Shown in pieces: positions 6,910 to 15,195 of a stretch of 19,516 bases of DNA. A program made the position numbers and the translations under genes. Each line of letters opens with the position of its first letter. Position 1 is the stretch's first letter. The stretch is from an uncultured Mucispirillum sp. (lineage in GTDB: Bacteria; Chrysiogenota; Deferribacteres; Deferribacterales; Mucispirillaceae), in contig CAMWVK010000003.1 of the NCBI GenBank assembly GCA_947177675.1, positions 1 to 19,516 on the forward strand, given 5' to 3'. The notes beneath the pieces are model-generated. The model saw only the letters and a list, made by a program, of their open reading frames with translations, searched no databases and was not told the origin of the DNA.

Positions 6910-7791
6910 CTATTTTTTTATTAATTTCTTTTTCATAATATATGCTATTCTGTCACTTATTTTTTCTTTAAAGCTGTTTAATATTTTAAGTGTAATGCTG
7001 TCTAATGCTCCCTGTTCTACTGCTGATTTTGCAGCCTGTGCACCGTATGCAATAACTTCATTAGCCTGATAAAAGTGAAACATATCAATACCTGCTACTT
7101 TTGGTTCAATAACTGCTACAGCTTCCTGCATTTTTGCTTTTGCCAAACAGCGGGAAACAATACCCATAGACCTGACCATAGTTTCAAGGACACCCGGAGC
7201 TGATGAACTGTCTCTTTCTTCTATATATTCATGAAGATGAACAGCCACAATATTTTTATGTTTATGATTATGCAGCACATCAACAGGCAGCGGGTTAGTA
7301 ACTGCCCCGTCTACATAATAATTACCCTCATATAAATAGGGTCGCATAACTCCCGGCACAGAAATACTTGCCCTTATTGCATGTATTATAGGTCCTTCTG
7401 AAAATATTCTTTCTTTACCAGTATCTAAATTAGTAGCTGTAATATATAATGGTATTTTAGTATCTGAAAATACTGCATCTCCTAAATGTTCTTCAAAAGC
7501 CTGCATTAGTTTTTTACCGCCAATAAAACCCCCTGAAAATGAAAAATCAAGTGTCTTAAAGGTAGATTTTTTATTTAATCCTGTAAGCCAAGATTTTAAT
7601 ATATCAAGCTTTCCTAAACAAAAATAAGCTGCAACTATTGCTCCCATAGATGAGCCTGCCACTGCTGTAATCTGATAACCCTCTTTTTCAAGGGTTTCTA
7701 TTACTCCAATGTGTGCCATTCCTTTTGCTGAACCGCTGTCAAGGGCAAGGGATATTTTTTTATTATCTATTATATCTTTTATTATACTCAT
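6910..7791 (-). CDS. patatin-like phospholipase, RssA-type
   Basis: This 293-aa protein carries the patatin serine-aspartate dyad. GSSMG at 46-50 is the nucleophile elbow (Ser48) and VDGAVTNPLPVD at 160-171 holds the catalytic aspartate (Asp161). The oxyanion loop is LALDSGSAKGMAHIG (residues 15-29), a mild variant of the usual glycine-rich GxGxxRG: the arginine is lysine and the first glycine is aspartate/serine. Patatins hydrolyse acyl ester bonds in phospholipids or other lipids; this short RssA/YchK group has no defined substrate. There is no signal peptide, so it should be cytosolic. The ATG overlaps the stop of the upstream hydrolase (ATGA), and a GGAG site lies 10 nt before it. It is the last gene of the lgt operon, next to a strong terminator. 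Confidence 0.9.
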   Translation of the reverse strand: MSIIKDIIDNKKISLALDSGSAKGMAHIGVIETLEKEGYQITAVAGSSMGAIVAAYFCLGKLDILKSWLTGLNKKSTFKTLDFSFSGGFIGGKKLMQAFEEHLGDAVFSDTKIPLYITATNLDTGKERIFSEGPIIHAIRASISVPGVMRPYLYEGNYYVDGAVTNPLPVDVLHNHKHKNIVAVHLHEYIEERDSSSAPGVLETMVRSMGIVSRCLAKAKMQEAVAVIEPKVAGIDMFHFYQANEVIAYGAQAAKSAVEQGALDSITLKILNSFKEKISDRIAYIMKKKLIKK

Positions 7792-8771
7792 AAATTATAT
7801 TCTCCACCTATTTCTAAAAGAATTAATTTATTTTTATCTATTACTCTTTTTATTCTGCGGACAGGTTCGCCTGCTGGTTCGCTGCTCATAGTGTAAGTGC
7901 CATAATGCATAGGGATAAATTTTTTACCACCTAATATTTTAAAAAGAGCTGCCGCTTCTTCAGGGTTTATATGATGGTCACGCATCATATAATAGGGGCT
8001 GTAGCTTCCTATCGGCATAAGGCATATATCAGGACTGCCCATAGTGTTTTTAATATCCTTATACATTTCTTCATTGTATGCTGTATCCCCTGCAAAAAAT
8101 ATTTTTATTCCTTTATACTCTATCATAAAACTGCCCCACAGTCTTTTATTCTGGTCAAATAAACCACGCCTGCACCAGTGGTCTGCAGGTAAAAATGTAA
8201 CATGAACACTATCTTTTAAGTCAATATATGACTGATACCAGCCAGCTTCCTGCCTGCTCATCCATTTTAAAGGGCAGCTGTTAAAAAGTTCTGATGTTTT
8301 AAGTGGCAGAAGAGCTTCCATATCTGGATTATTTTTTAAAAGAGATGATATGCTTTTTATACTTAAATGGTCATAATGGTCATGACTTATAAGCAGATAT
8401 GAAAGATTTTTTAAATCATTAATATTAAAAGGAAGTGCTGTATCTCTCTTATTTGTAATTAAATCAAAAAAAACAGGGTCAGTGATAAATGATATACCTG
8501 CTATATTAATATAAAAACAGGAATGACCAAGCCAGTAAATTTTATTATTTTCAAAATTATTTATTTTATTTACTTTTATAATAGACTTTTCTCTTATTAA
8601 GTCTTCTTTCTGAGGGTTTCTTTTAATAATCCATTTGATTGTTTTATATAAATGAGTTTTCTTTTTATTTAAATCTTTTGAAAACCTGCCCTGAATTAAA
8701 ATATTGCCTGAGAAATCTGCCTTTAATAAAGGCAGATTATTGTTTAATTCATATTTGATATGGTTTGGCAT
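7788..8771 (-). CDS. metallo-beta-lactamase-fold hydrolase, NAPE-PLD-like
   Basis: This 327-aa protein has the metallo-beta-lactamase metal motif HDHYDHL (His130, Asp131, His132, Asp134, His135). Further metal-site residues are His198 in PADHWCRRG, Asp229 in FFAGDTAY and His289 in PMHYGTYT. The strings LGHSCFYINIAGISFITDPVF and HWCRRGLFDQNKRLWGSF match the N-acyl-phosphatidylethanolamine phospholipase D (NAPE-PLD) and UlaG-like group. In animals NAPE-PLD releases N-acylethanolamines and phosphatidic acid; the bacterial substrate is not known from sequence. There is an N-terminal extension of about 70 residues, as in NAPE-PLD relatives, and no signal peptide. The ATG has AAAGG upstream. It lies 21 nt after the DJ-1 gene and overlaps the patatin gene by 4 nt, suggesting a shared lipid-related role. 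Confidence 0.87.
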   Translation of the reverse strand: MPNHIKYELNNNLPLLKADFSGNILIQGRFSKDLNKKKTHLYKTIKWIIKRNPQKEDLIREKSIIKVNKINNFENNKIYWLGHSCFYINIAGISFITDPVFFDLITNKRDTALPFNINDLKNLSYLLISHDHYDHLSIKSISSLLKNNPDMEALLPLKTSELFNSCPLKWMSRQEAGWYQSYIDLKDSVHVTFLPADHWCRRGLFDQNKRLWGSFMIEYKGIKIFFAGDTAYNEEMYKDIKNTMGSPDICLMPIGSYSPYYMMRDHHINPEEAAALFKILGGKKFIPMHYGTYTMSSEPAGEPVRRIKRVIDKNKLILLEIGGEYNL

Positions 8772-8792
8772 ACTAAACCTTTCTATAAAATG

Positions 8793-9338
8793 CTATTTAA
8801 AAAGCATACCTTCGGCAATTTGTGATGAGATTTCTTCCCCCTGCAGCTCTGCAAGCAGTTTAAATGCATATTCAAAAGCTGCAGCAGGACCTGCACCAGT
8901 AATAACTCTGCCATCTTGGACAACAAACTCATTACTTTTATAACTGCCGCTTGGTGCATAGCTCTGCATACCAGGATACATTGTAAAATCTTTATCAGCT
9001 AATACGCCGGCTTTATCCAGAACCATAGGTGCTGCACATATTGCAGAAACAATTTTATCTTTGCCATAAGCTTCTTTTATTATATCTGTAACTATGCTGT
9101 CTTTTAAATTAACTGCACCGGGCATACCACCAGGGCATATAAAAGCATCATAATCATCTGCTTTAATTTCTTTTACATCTTTATCTGCCATAACCTTTAC
9201 ATTGTGGGAGCTTACAATCTGCATACCAGTTACACCAGCAATAGTAACATCAACTCCACCTCTGCGTAAAATATCTACAGGTGCAAAAGCTTCTACCTCT
9301 TCAAACCCATCTGCTAAAAATACAACTGCTTTTTTCAT
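8793..9338 (-). CDS. DJ-1/PfpI family protein
   Basis: This 181-aa protein is a one-domain DJ-1/ThiJ/PfpI member of standard length. It starts MKKAVVFLADGFEEVEAF, where Glu16 matches Glu18 of human DJ-1, and carries the nucleophile elbow SAICAAPMVL with Cys101 matching Cys106 of DJ-1. FICPGGMPG (residues 67-75) and the C-terminal ITGAGPAAAFEYA segment are also typical. Members include YajL-type chaperones and enzymes reported as protein or nucleotide deglycases that remove methylglyoxal adducts; the precise role is still debated. The cysteine and glutamate needed for activity are present. The gene lies 15 nt after lgt and 21 nt before the NAPE-PLD-like gene, so it is in the same leftward operon. 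It should be cytosolic. Confidence 0.9.
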   Translation of the reverse strand: MKKAVVFLADGFEEVEAFAPVDILRRGGVDVTIAGVTGMQIVSSHNVKVMADKDVKEIKADDYDAFICPGGMPGAVNLKDSIVTDIIKEAYGKDKIVSAICAAPMVLDKAGVLADKDFTMYPGMQSYAPSGSYKSNEFVVQDGRVITGAGPAAAFEYAFKLLAELQGEEISSQIAEGMLFK

Positions 9339-9353
9339 GTTATTCCTCCAATA

Positions 9354-10310
9354 TTATTCAGCATATTCTTTTAATATTTTTTTGGCTCTTAAAATTAAAA
9401 ATATACCAATGCATATAAATGCAAGGCTTGCTGCATGTGGGGCACGGATAAAACCAAGCATTAAATCATCTGCCCGAAACATTGTAACAAAACCGCGAAT
9501 TAATCCGTATGATACTAAGTATATACCAAAAATTAAACCTGTTGAAATATTTTTGCTGTTACGCCAAAAATAATACATAATTGCAGCAGCTGTAAAATTT
9601 AAAATCATTTCATAAAAAAATGTAGGATGCACAGCCAGTGTGCCAAAATCTCTGTATGCTGCCACCATATATTTGTCTGTAAAGCTGATGCCCCAAGGTA
9701 CATATTCTTTTAATTCATATACTTTGCCTTGAAATGTTACTTCTGCTCCATTTTTAACTATTTCATTTAACTTTGATACATTTTCTGGAGTGCTGTTTAA
9801 ATTAAATGTGTTTAATACAGTTGTCCAAAAATCTGTAAATACTGGCTTTAATTTGAATATTATTTCTGGGGGAGTAATTACAGGCACACCATGAGCTTCT
9901 CCATTTGCAAAGTTACCTATTCTGCCAAGCCCCTGTCCTAATATAAGCCATGGTGCAATTAAATCACCAAAAAGCATAACTTTTATTTTCAAATAGTGAG
10001 AGTAAATAAGGGCAGCAATAAATCCCATAATAATACCACCATGAATTGCAAGCCCGCCATGCCATACTGCAAATATTTCAAAAGGATTATTTTTATAATA
10101 TTCCCACTGAAATATAACATAATATATCCTTGCACCAATTAATGCTGCAATAAACACTACTATTATCATATTTTCAAGGTATTCTCTTTTATATCCCATT
10201 TTAACCATCTTCCTGCCTGCCATAAATATGCAGATAAGAAGACCTGTAATTATCATAAGGCTGTATATTCTTAACTCAAAATTACCTATTTTAAAAAGAT
10301 ATGGCATCAT
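9354..10310 (-). CDS. lgt: prolipoprotein diacylglyceryl transferase
   Basis: Lgt moves a diacylglyceryl group from phosphatidylglycerol to the lipobox cysteine of prolipoproteins, in the inner membrane. Motifs are WHGGLAIHGGIIMG (about 83-96) and the signature GRIGNFANGEAHG (129-141), with HPTFFYEM near the C-terminus. About seven hydrophobic segments span the protein. The reading frame can be extended five codons upstream to a TTG, but that TTG and the next codon form the sequence TTGGAG, whose GGAG is an excellent ribosome binding site 9 nt before the ATG at 10310. I therefore start at 10310 (318 aa). It is longer than E. coli Lgt (291 aa) because of a periplasmic insertion of about 50 residues after the signature. 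It is the first gene of the operon that also holds the DJ-1, NAPE-PLD-like and patatin genes. Confidence 0.95.
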   Translation of the reverse strand: MMPYLFKIGNFELRIYSLMIITGLLICIFMAGRKMVKMGYKREYLENMIIVVFIAALIGARIYYVIFQWEYYKNNPFEIFAVWHGGLAIHGGIIMGFIAALIYSHYLKIKVMLFGDLIAPWLILGQGLGRIGNFANGEAHGVPVITPPEIIFKLKPVFTDFWTTVLNTFNLNSTPENVSKLNEIVKNGAEVTFQGKVYELKEYVPWGISFTDKYMVAAYRDFGTLAVHPTFFYEMILNFTAAAIMYYFWRNSKNISTGLIFGIYLVSYGLIRGFVTMFRADDLMLGFIRAPHAASLAFICIGIFLILRAKKILKEYAE

Positions 10311-10338
10311 AAATATATACTCCAAGATTTAATTTTAT

Positions 10339-10366
10339 ATATTAATATAAAAAATGAATATGTCAA
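10339..10366 (-). promoter_or_regulatory. predicted promoter of the lgt operon
   Basis: On the minus strand, a perfect TTGACA (10366-10361) is followed after 16 nt by TAATAT (10344-10339), about 29 nt before the lgt ATG. Other A/T-rich -10 choices overlap. The remainder of the 10367-10658 spacer is AT-rich; it contains only tiny plus-strand ORFs of 15-24 codons and no supported gene. Confidence 0.5.
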
Positions 10367-10658
10367 TAATTTAGACAGCAGTACATCATAATATTACTTA
10401 ACAAACTATCATCAGAGCTGCAGGCTCACTGCTAGAATCTGTGTTTTTAATAATATTTCTAATTTTACATACACTAAATTTTTTATAGTGCAATTTATAC
10501 TAATGAATTATACTGTTGATATTAGCAAATATGTTATAGTATTTATAAATACTTATGGAGATTAACAGTAAATATGAGAGAAACTTTAATATTTTTAAAG
10601 ATATTAACCTATACTTTCTAAAAAGATAATTATATTTTTCATAACTACTTAATTGCTG

Positions 10659-11855
10659 CTATATTTCCCATATTGATAATGCTGTTACATCGTTATTTAA
10701 TGCTTTATACATATCTGTTAAACAGATTAATGAACCGTATCCTAATTTCTTATGAATTACTGCTTTTTTAAATGATGATACATATTCATTTTTAGGCTCA
10801 GTGGTATTTTTAATATTTAAAGGATAAAAACATTCTTCATCTTCTATTAATAAATCAATAGTTACTTTTGAATTATCCCTGTAATAATAAAATAAAGCTT
10901 TCCTGCCATTATGCCTGTAGCTTTTTAAAAGCTCCATAATAACAAAAGTTTCAAAAAAACTGCTGCTTAACTTGCTTTTTTCAAGTTCATCTGCACTATT
11001 TATTGATAAAAGCCATGCTGCAAGTCCTGTATCTGTCATATATATTTTTGGTGTTTTTATATACCTTTTATTGTTTTCCGCATAATATGGCTTTAGTAAA
11101 TAAATAATACCTGCCTTTTCTAATATATACACCCAGTTTTTAACTGTATTTGGTGCAGCATTGACTTTTTCTGCTATTTCAGCAATATTTAATTCCTTTC
11201 CTGTATAAGCAGCAGCTGCAGTTAAAAAATTTAAAAATGCAGTTTTATTTATTATATTTATTTTATCATTTATATCTTTTTGCAGTATTTCTTCTATTTT
11301 TCTGCTGTAAAAATTATCCCATTCATCAAAATTATCTGTTTCTTCATAGTCTGGGAAAAATCCACGCCATATAAGCTTAAATGTATGGTGAATACTTTTT
11401 TTGCTTATAATACATGGGGGACGCTTTGAAGGAACATAAGGTTTTTGCATATACCCCATATTTGCCATTTCATAAATTGAAAGCCCCATAAGCTCTAAAT
11501 ATATACATTTATCCTGCATATATTCTTTGTATTCATTAATGCAGTCTAACTGCTGATTTGCAATTAAAAAGATTTTCTTGTTATCTGCATTTGAAATATG
11601 CTTGAAAAGGTTTAGTGCATACTGGGCATCATTAATAATGACAGGAGCTTTATGAACTGTAAAAAAATCACTGCATGAGTTGCTGGCAAAAAGAATTTCT
11701 TTAATATTGCTTAACTGAACACATGGAATATTCTCATAATATGAGCGGATGGCAGAAAGCTTGCCCACTCCACGCATACCTGTTATAATAACAGGCTTAT
11801 TAATATTGCATAATGTTTTAATATACTCAACTATACTCCGTCTTATAAATCTCAA
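10659..11855 (-). CDS. DUF4143-type ATPase with eroded catalytic motifs
   Basis: This 398-aa protein has the AAA_14 plus DUF4143 architecture. It runs from an N-terminal P-loop region, through a winged helix (NIAEIAEKVNAAPNTVKNWVYIL, about 218-245) and the hallmark KIYMTDTGLAAWLL, to a C-terminal nuclease-like fold (SSFFETFVIMELL, FYYYRDNSKVTIDLL). Several key residues are unusual. The P-loop GMRGVGKLS (26-34) has leucine where the magnesium-binding Ser/Thr should follow the lysine. Walker B is VIINDAQ instead of VILDEIQ. The late EVK motif is NIK. The start is TTG at 11855 with GGAG 8 nt upstream and no nearby ATG. It stands alone between spacers of 348 and 311 nt. Family members are strain-variable genes of unclear function. 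It may be inactive, but the reading frame is intact. Confidence 0.85.
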   Translation of the reverse strand: MRFIRRSIVEYIKTLCNINKPVIITGMRGVGKLSAIRSYYENIPCVQLSNIKEILFASNSCSDFFTVHKAPVIINDAQYALNLFKHISNADNKKIFLIANQQLDCINEYKEYMQDKCIYLELMGLSIYEMANMGYMQKPYVPSKRPPCIISKKSIHHTFKLIWRGFFPDYEETDNFDEWDNFYSRKIEEILQKDINDKINIINKTAFLNFLTAAAAYTGKELNIAEIAEKVNAAPNTVKNWVYILEKAGIIYLLKPYYAENNKRYIKTPKIYMTDTGLAAWLLSINSADELEKSKLSSSFFETFVIMELLKSYRHNGRKALFYYYRDNSKVTIDLLIEDEECFYPLNIKNTTEPKNEYVSSFKKAVIHKKLGYGSLICLTDMYKALNNDVTALSIWEI

Positions 11856-12090
11856 GGAAATTTCTCCGATATGCAGTTATACTTAATTTCTGCAACATAA
11901 TTAGTTTATTGTAAATGAATATTACCAGTAGACTGGCAGAGCATATATATTCAAGATAACATACTAAATAATTATTTGTCTTAATTTATACACTAATCAA
12001 TTATTAATCAAGTATTTTCTTATATGCAGTTATAATGAATATCAGTAAACATAATCAATTTTATATACAAATATTCTTTTTATTTATATA
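11856..12090. other. AT-rich intergenic region without gene
   Basis: I see no ORF with start and ribosome binding site here, except the start signals of the leftward ATPase gene (GGAG at 11864-11867). A short palindrome CCAGTAGACTGG lies at 11925-11936. The rest is AT-rich. Confidence 0.5.
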
Positions 12091-12120
12091 TGAAAAAGAA
12101 GCAGGAATAATATTCCTGCT
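12091..12120 (-). terminator. intrinsic terminator of glpT
   Basis: On the minus strand, a perfect 9-bp stem with a 3-nt loop (AGCAGGAAT at 12100-12108 pairing with ATTCCTGCT at 12112-12120) is followed by TTCTTTTTCA. It lies about 46 nt after the glpT stop codon at 12167. Confidence 0.75.
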
Positions 12121-12166
12121 CCCAAATTTACCAAATAAAATATGTTATTAACTTTTATTTCAGCTG

Positions 12167-13521
12167 TTAACCTATTTTTGCATTTATTGCTTTTTGTTTA
12201 TTTTCACTGAGTTTTGTCATAAATAAAAGAATGATTGCTAAAATACACCCGCCAACCATAACAATGAAACCACCATTCCAGCCAAAAAAGTCTACAGTAT
12301 AACCAACTACTGCACTTGCTGCAACAGAGCCGCCAAGATAACCAAAAAGTCCGGTAAAGCCAGCTGCTGTTCCTGCTGCTTTTTTAGGTGCAAGCTCTAA
12401 TGCGTACAAACCTATCAGCATAACAGGACCGTATATTAAGAAACCAATAATAATCATACATGCCATATCAATTGTAGGGTTTCCTGCAGGGTTTAACCAA
12501 AATACTGTAACTGCTATTGTTACAAGTATCATAAAGAAAAGACCAGTAATACTTCTTGAGCCTTTAAAAACTTTGTCGCTCATCCAGCCGCAAAGAAGTG
12601 TGCCAGGAATACCTGCATATTCATATAAGAAATAACCTATTGAACTCATCTGCATTTCAAAGCCTTTTACTTCTCTTAAATATGTAGGTGACCAGTCTAA
12701 TATACCGTAACGGATGAGATATACAAATACATTGGCAATTGCTATATACCATAATAATTTATTAGGGAATACATACTGCATAAATATTTCTTTTGCAGTT
12801 AATTCTTTTTCAGATGTGTCTTTATTATAATCAGGTGGATAATCGTTTTTATATTCTTCTATAGGGGGAAGACCACAGGATTGTGGAGTATCTCTCATTA
12901 AAAAGAAAGCAATTACAGCAACAGTAATAGCTGCAAGAGAAGGCATATAAAATGCTGCACGCCAGTCATTAAATAAAGCCATACCCCAAAGGAAAAATAT
13001 TGGAGGAAGCCCCCCCCCAACATTATGAGCAACATTCCATAAAGAAACTACTGTTCCACGCTCTTTATGTGACCACCAGTGCACCATCGTTCTTCCGCAT
13101 GGATGCCAGCCCATACCTTGAAACCATCCGCAGAGAAAGAGTATAACAAACATTATTGTTACAGATGAAGTAGCCCATTCAAATGCACCCATTATGAGCA
13201 TCATAGAAGCTGCTAAAATTAAACCAACAGGTAAAAATATTCGCGGGTTAGACCTGTCAGAAAAAGAGCCCATTATGAATTTTGAAAAACCATAGGCAAT
13301 AGATACACCAGAAAAAGCTATACCAAGCTCACCTTTTGTATATCCATATTCTTCAATAAGGTAAGGCATCGCCAAACCAAAATTTTTGCGGACAAAATAG
13401 TAGGCTGCATAACCTGCAAATATACCCACAAAAATTTGAACACGCAGACGCTTATAAAGGGGTCTACCTGTTCTTCAGACACTCGCTCTATATGAGGAGC
13501 AGGTTTAAAAATATTTATCAT
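12167..13521 (-). pseudogene. glpT: glycerol-3-phosphate transporter, single-base frameshift
   Basis: GlpT imports glycerol-3-phosphate in exchange for phosphate through the inner membrane (major facilitator, OPA family, 12 helices). Similarity to E. coli GlpT is very high: [12 protein letters not shown] (the substrate arginine), [17 protein letters not shown] (the central histidine), [15 protein letters not shown] (the second arginine) and [21 protein letters not shown]. The expected N-terminus [21 protein letters not shown] starts at an ATG at 13521 with AGGGAGG upstream. After codon 21 the frame is off by one: a base is missing within GGGGAAA opposite 13456-13462. Restoring it gives [13 protein letters not shown] and a 451-aa protein, against 452 in E. 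coli. The intact downstream frame 12167-13429 begins at an in-helix GTG without a ribosome binding site. Codons for the conserved GGG form a nine-G run (13010-13018). True mutation, phase variation and sequencing error remain possible. Confidence 0.88.
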
Positions 13522-13605
13522 ATTTGAACCTCCCTAATATGATATAAAAAATAAAATTATATTTTAAAAATGAAAAAAAGAATGTAAATATAGTTGATAT
13601 AATAC

Positions 13606-13634
13606 CTTTAATATAAGGCAGTATATTTTGTCAA
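13606..13634 (-). promoter_or_regulatory. possible glpT promoter
   Basis: On the minus strand, a perfect TTGACA (13634-13629) is followed by an A/T-rich stretch with TATTAA-like choices at 15-17 nt. The -10 is not clear-cut. It lies in the 146-nt spacer between comM and glpT, about 110 nt before the glpT ATG, leaving a long AT-rich leader ahead of the AGGGAGG ribosome binding site. Confidence 0.35.
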
Positions 13635-13667
13635 TAAGTATTTTGCTATAAATGAATTTAATTATAT

Positions 13668-15194
13668 TTATATATTACTATCAGGCAGTTTCATTTGAAA
13701 TGCTTCTAAAATATGAGACTGCTCTATTTTAGAACGGTTGTTTAAATCTGCTATGGTTCTTGAAGTTTTTAAGATTTTTGAGTAGGAGCGGGCTGATATA
13801 TTATGTTTTAACATTATCTGTTCCATTATTTTTAAGGCACTATCCTCTAAATTGCAGTATTTTCTTACTAAACTTTCATTCATTTCAGAGTTATAAAGTA
13901 TTCCTTCATCTTTAAATCGTTCAGCCTGTATTTTATGAGCATTTATTACACGCTGGCGAATATTTTCAGAAGATTCACCTTCTTTTAAATCCATTAAATC
14001 CTTATAATCTACTGCTTCTACATGGGATATTAAATCAATCCTGTCAAGCATAGGTCCTGAAAGCTTTGCTCGGTATCTTTCTATTGCATTTTGAGTGCAT
14101 GTGCAGGCTTTACGGCTATCCCCTAAATAGCCGCATGGGCATGGGTTCATAGCTGCTACAAGCATAAATTTTGCAGGGTATGTAACAGTTCTGCCTGCTC
14201 TAGCAATAGTAACATATCTATCTTCCAAAGGCTGCCTTAAAACTTCCAAAACACTTCTTGAAAATTCAAGCATCTCATCAAGGAATAATATACCGCTGTC
14301 AGCAATGCTTACATTACCGGGTTTAGCTTTTGCTCCCCCGCCAATAATTGCAATATTACTTGATGTATGGTGGGGACTTACAAATGGTCTTTTGTTTACA
14401 AGTCTGCCGCTGTCTTTAATAAGACCTGCAACAGAATGTATTTTTGTTGTTTCAAGAGCTTCCTTTAATGTCATTGGTGGAAGAATAGAAGGCATACGCC
14501 TTGCAATCATTGTTTTGCCGCTTCCGGGGCTTCCTATCATTATAAAGTTATGCATACCGCTTGCTGCCACTTCTGCTGCACGGCGGGCTGCAAACTGCCC
14601 CTTTACATCTTTAAAATCTATATCATAGTCTATAAATGATGTTTCATTTAAAGCATTATTATTTATAAAAGGCTTTTTCTCAATATCGCCCCTTAAAAAT
14701 CCTGTAACGGCAGATAAGCTTTCAAAGCCGTAGACTTCCATATCTGGTATTAAAGATGCTTCCATTATATTTTCTTCTGGCAGTATTATTTTTGTAATGC
14801 CTGATTCTTTTGCATATTCTGTCATAGATAATATACCAGTTACTGCACGAAGCCTGCCATCAAGAGAAAGCTCCCCTGATATTAGATATTCATCAAGGTT
14901 TTTATCTATTATACCGACTGCTTTCAATATAGATATTGCAATAGGTAAATCAAAATGACTGCCGTCTTTTTTCATATCAGCAGGTGCAAGGTTTATTGTT
15001 ATTGGATGGTTAAAAAAATGATAGTCTAAATTTTTAAGAGATGCTTTTACACGCTCTTTACTTTCTTTAATTGCATTATCACCAAGACCTACAATGGAGA
15101 AGGCAGGCAGACCATACGATGATACATCACACTCTACATCTACCCCCACTCCATATATACCATTAAGGTATGCTGATTTTATTTTAGCAAACAT
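13668..15194 (-). CDS. comM: ComM/YifB magnesium-chelatase-like AAA+ ATPase
   Basis: ComM is a hexameric AAA+ helicase that promotes branch migration of incoming DNA during natural transformation; many non-transformable bacteria also carry it. An N-terminal Lon-protease-like domain (residues 1-170, with FSIVGLGDNAIKESKERV) precedes the ATPase domain with Walker A GSPGSGKT (221-228). DSGILFLDEMLEF holds Walker B, and the NPCPCGYLGDSRKACTC cysteine cluster is characteristic. The C-terminal Mg-chelatase domain (SARSYSKILKTSRTIADL) ends the protein. I use the ATG at 15194 (508 aa, like E. coli with 506) because the conserved start is MFAKIKSAYLNG; an upstream in-frame ATG at 15251 would add 19 residues that overlap sppA. 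The ATG touches the sppA stop. It is the last gene of the DUF72-FlhB-like-sppA-comM operon. Confidence 0.92.
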   Translation of the reverse strand: MFAKIKSAYLNGIYGVGVDVECDVSSYGLPAFSIVGLGDNAIKESKERVKASLKNLDYHFFNHPITINLAPADMKKDGSHFDLPIAISILKAVGIIDKNLDEYLISGELSLDGRLRAVTGILSMTEYAKESGITKIILPEENIMEASLIPDMEVYGFESLSAVTGFLRGDIEKKPFINNNALNETSFIDYDIDFKDVKGQFAARRAAEVAASGMHNFIMIGSPGSGKTMIARRMPSILPPMTLKEALETTKIHSVAGLIKDSGRLVNKRPFVSPHHTSSNIAIIGGGAKAKPGNVSIADSGILFLDEMLEFSRSVLEVLRQPLEDRYVTIARAGRTVTYPAKFMLVAAMNPCPCGYLGDSRKACTCTQNAIERYRAKLSGPMLDRIDLISHVEAVDYKDLMDLKEGESSENIRQRVINAHKIQAERFKDEGILYNSEMNESLVRKYCNLEDSALKIMEQIMLKHNISARSYSKILKTSRTIADLNNRSKIEQSHILEAFQMKLPDSNI

Positions 15195-15195
15195 T

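Noticed and set aside
10554..10628. Tiny plus-strand ORFs (15 and 24 codons) in the lgt-ATPase spacer
   Set aside because: A GGAG lies near one ATG but the peptides are very short, without features or a convincing promoter.
13318..13455. Tail of the 67-aa ORF as a separate gene
   Set aside because: Only its first 21 residues resemble GlpT; the rest is an out-of-frame reading caused by the frameshift.
13456..13462. Programmed -1 frameshift site in glpT
   Set aside because: The CCC codon re-pairs perfectly but the next codon TTT would have to read CTT with a first-base mismatch, there is no obvious stimulatory hairpin, and GlpT is not known to use frameshifting.
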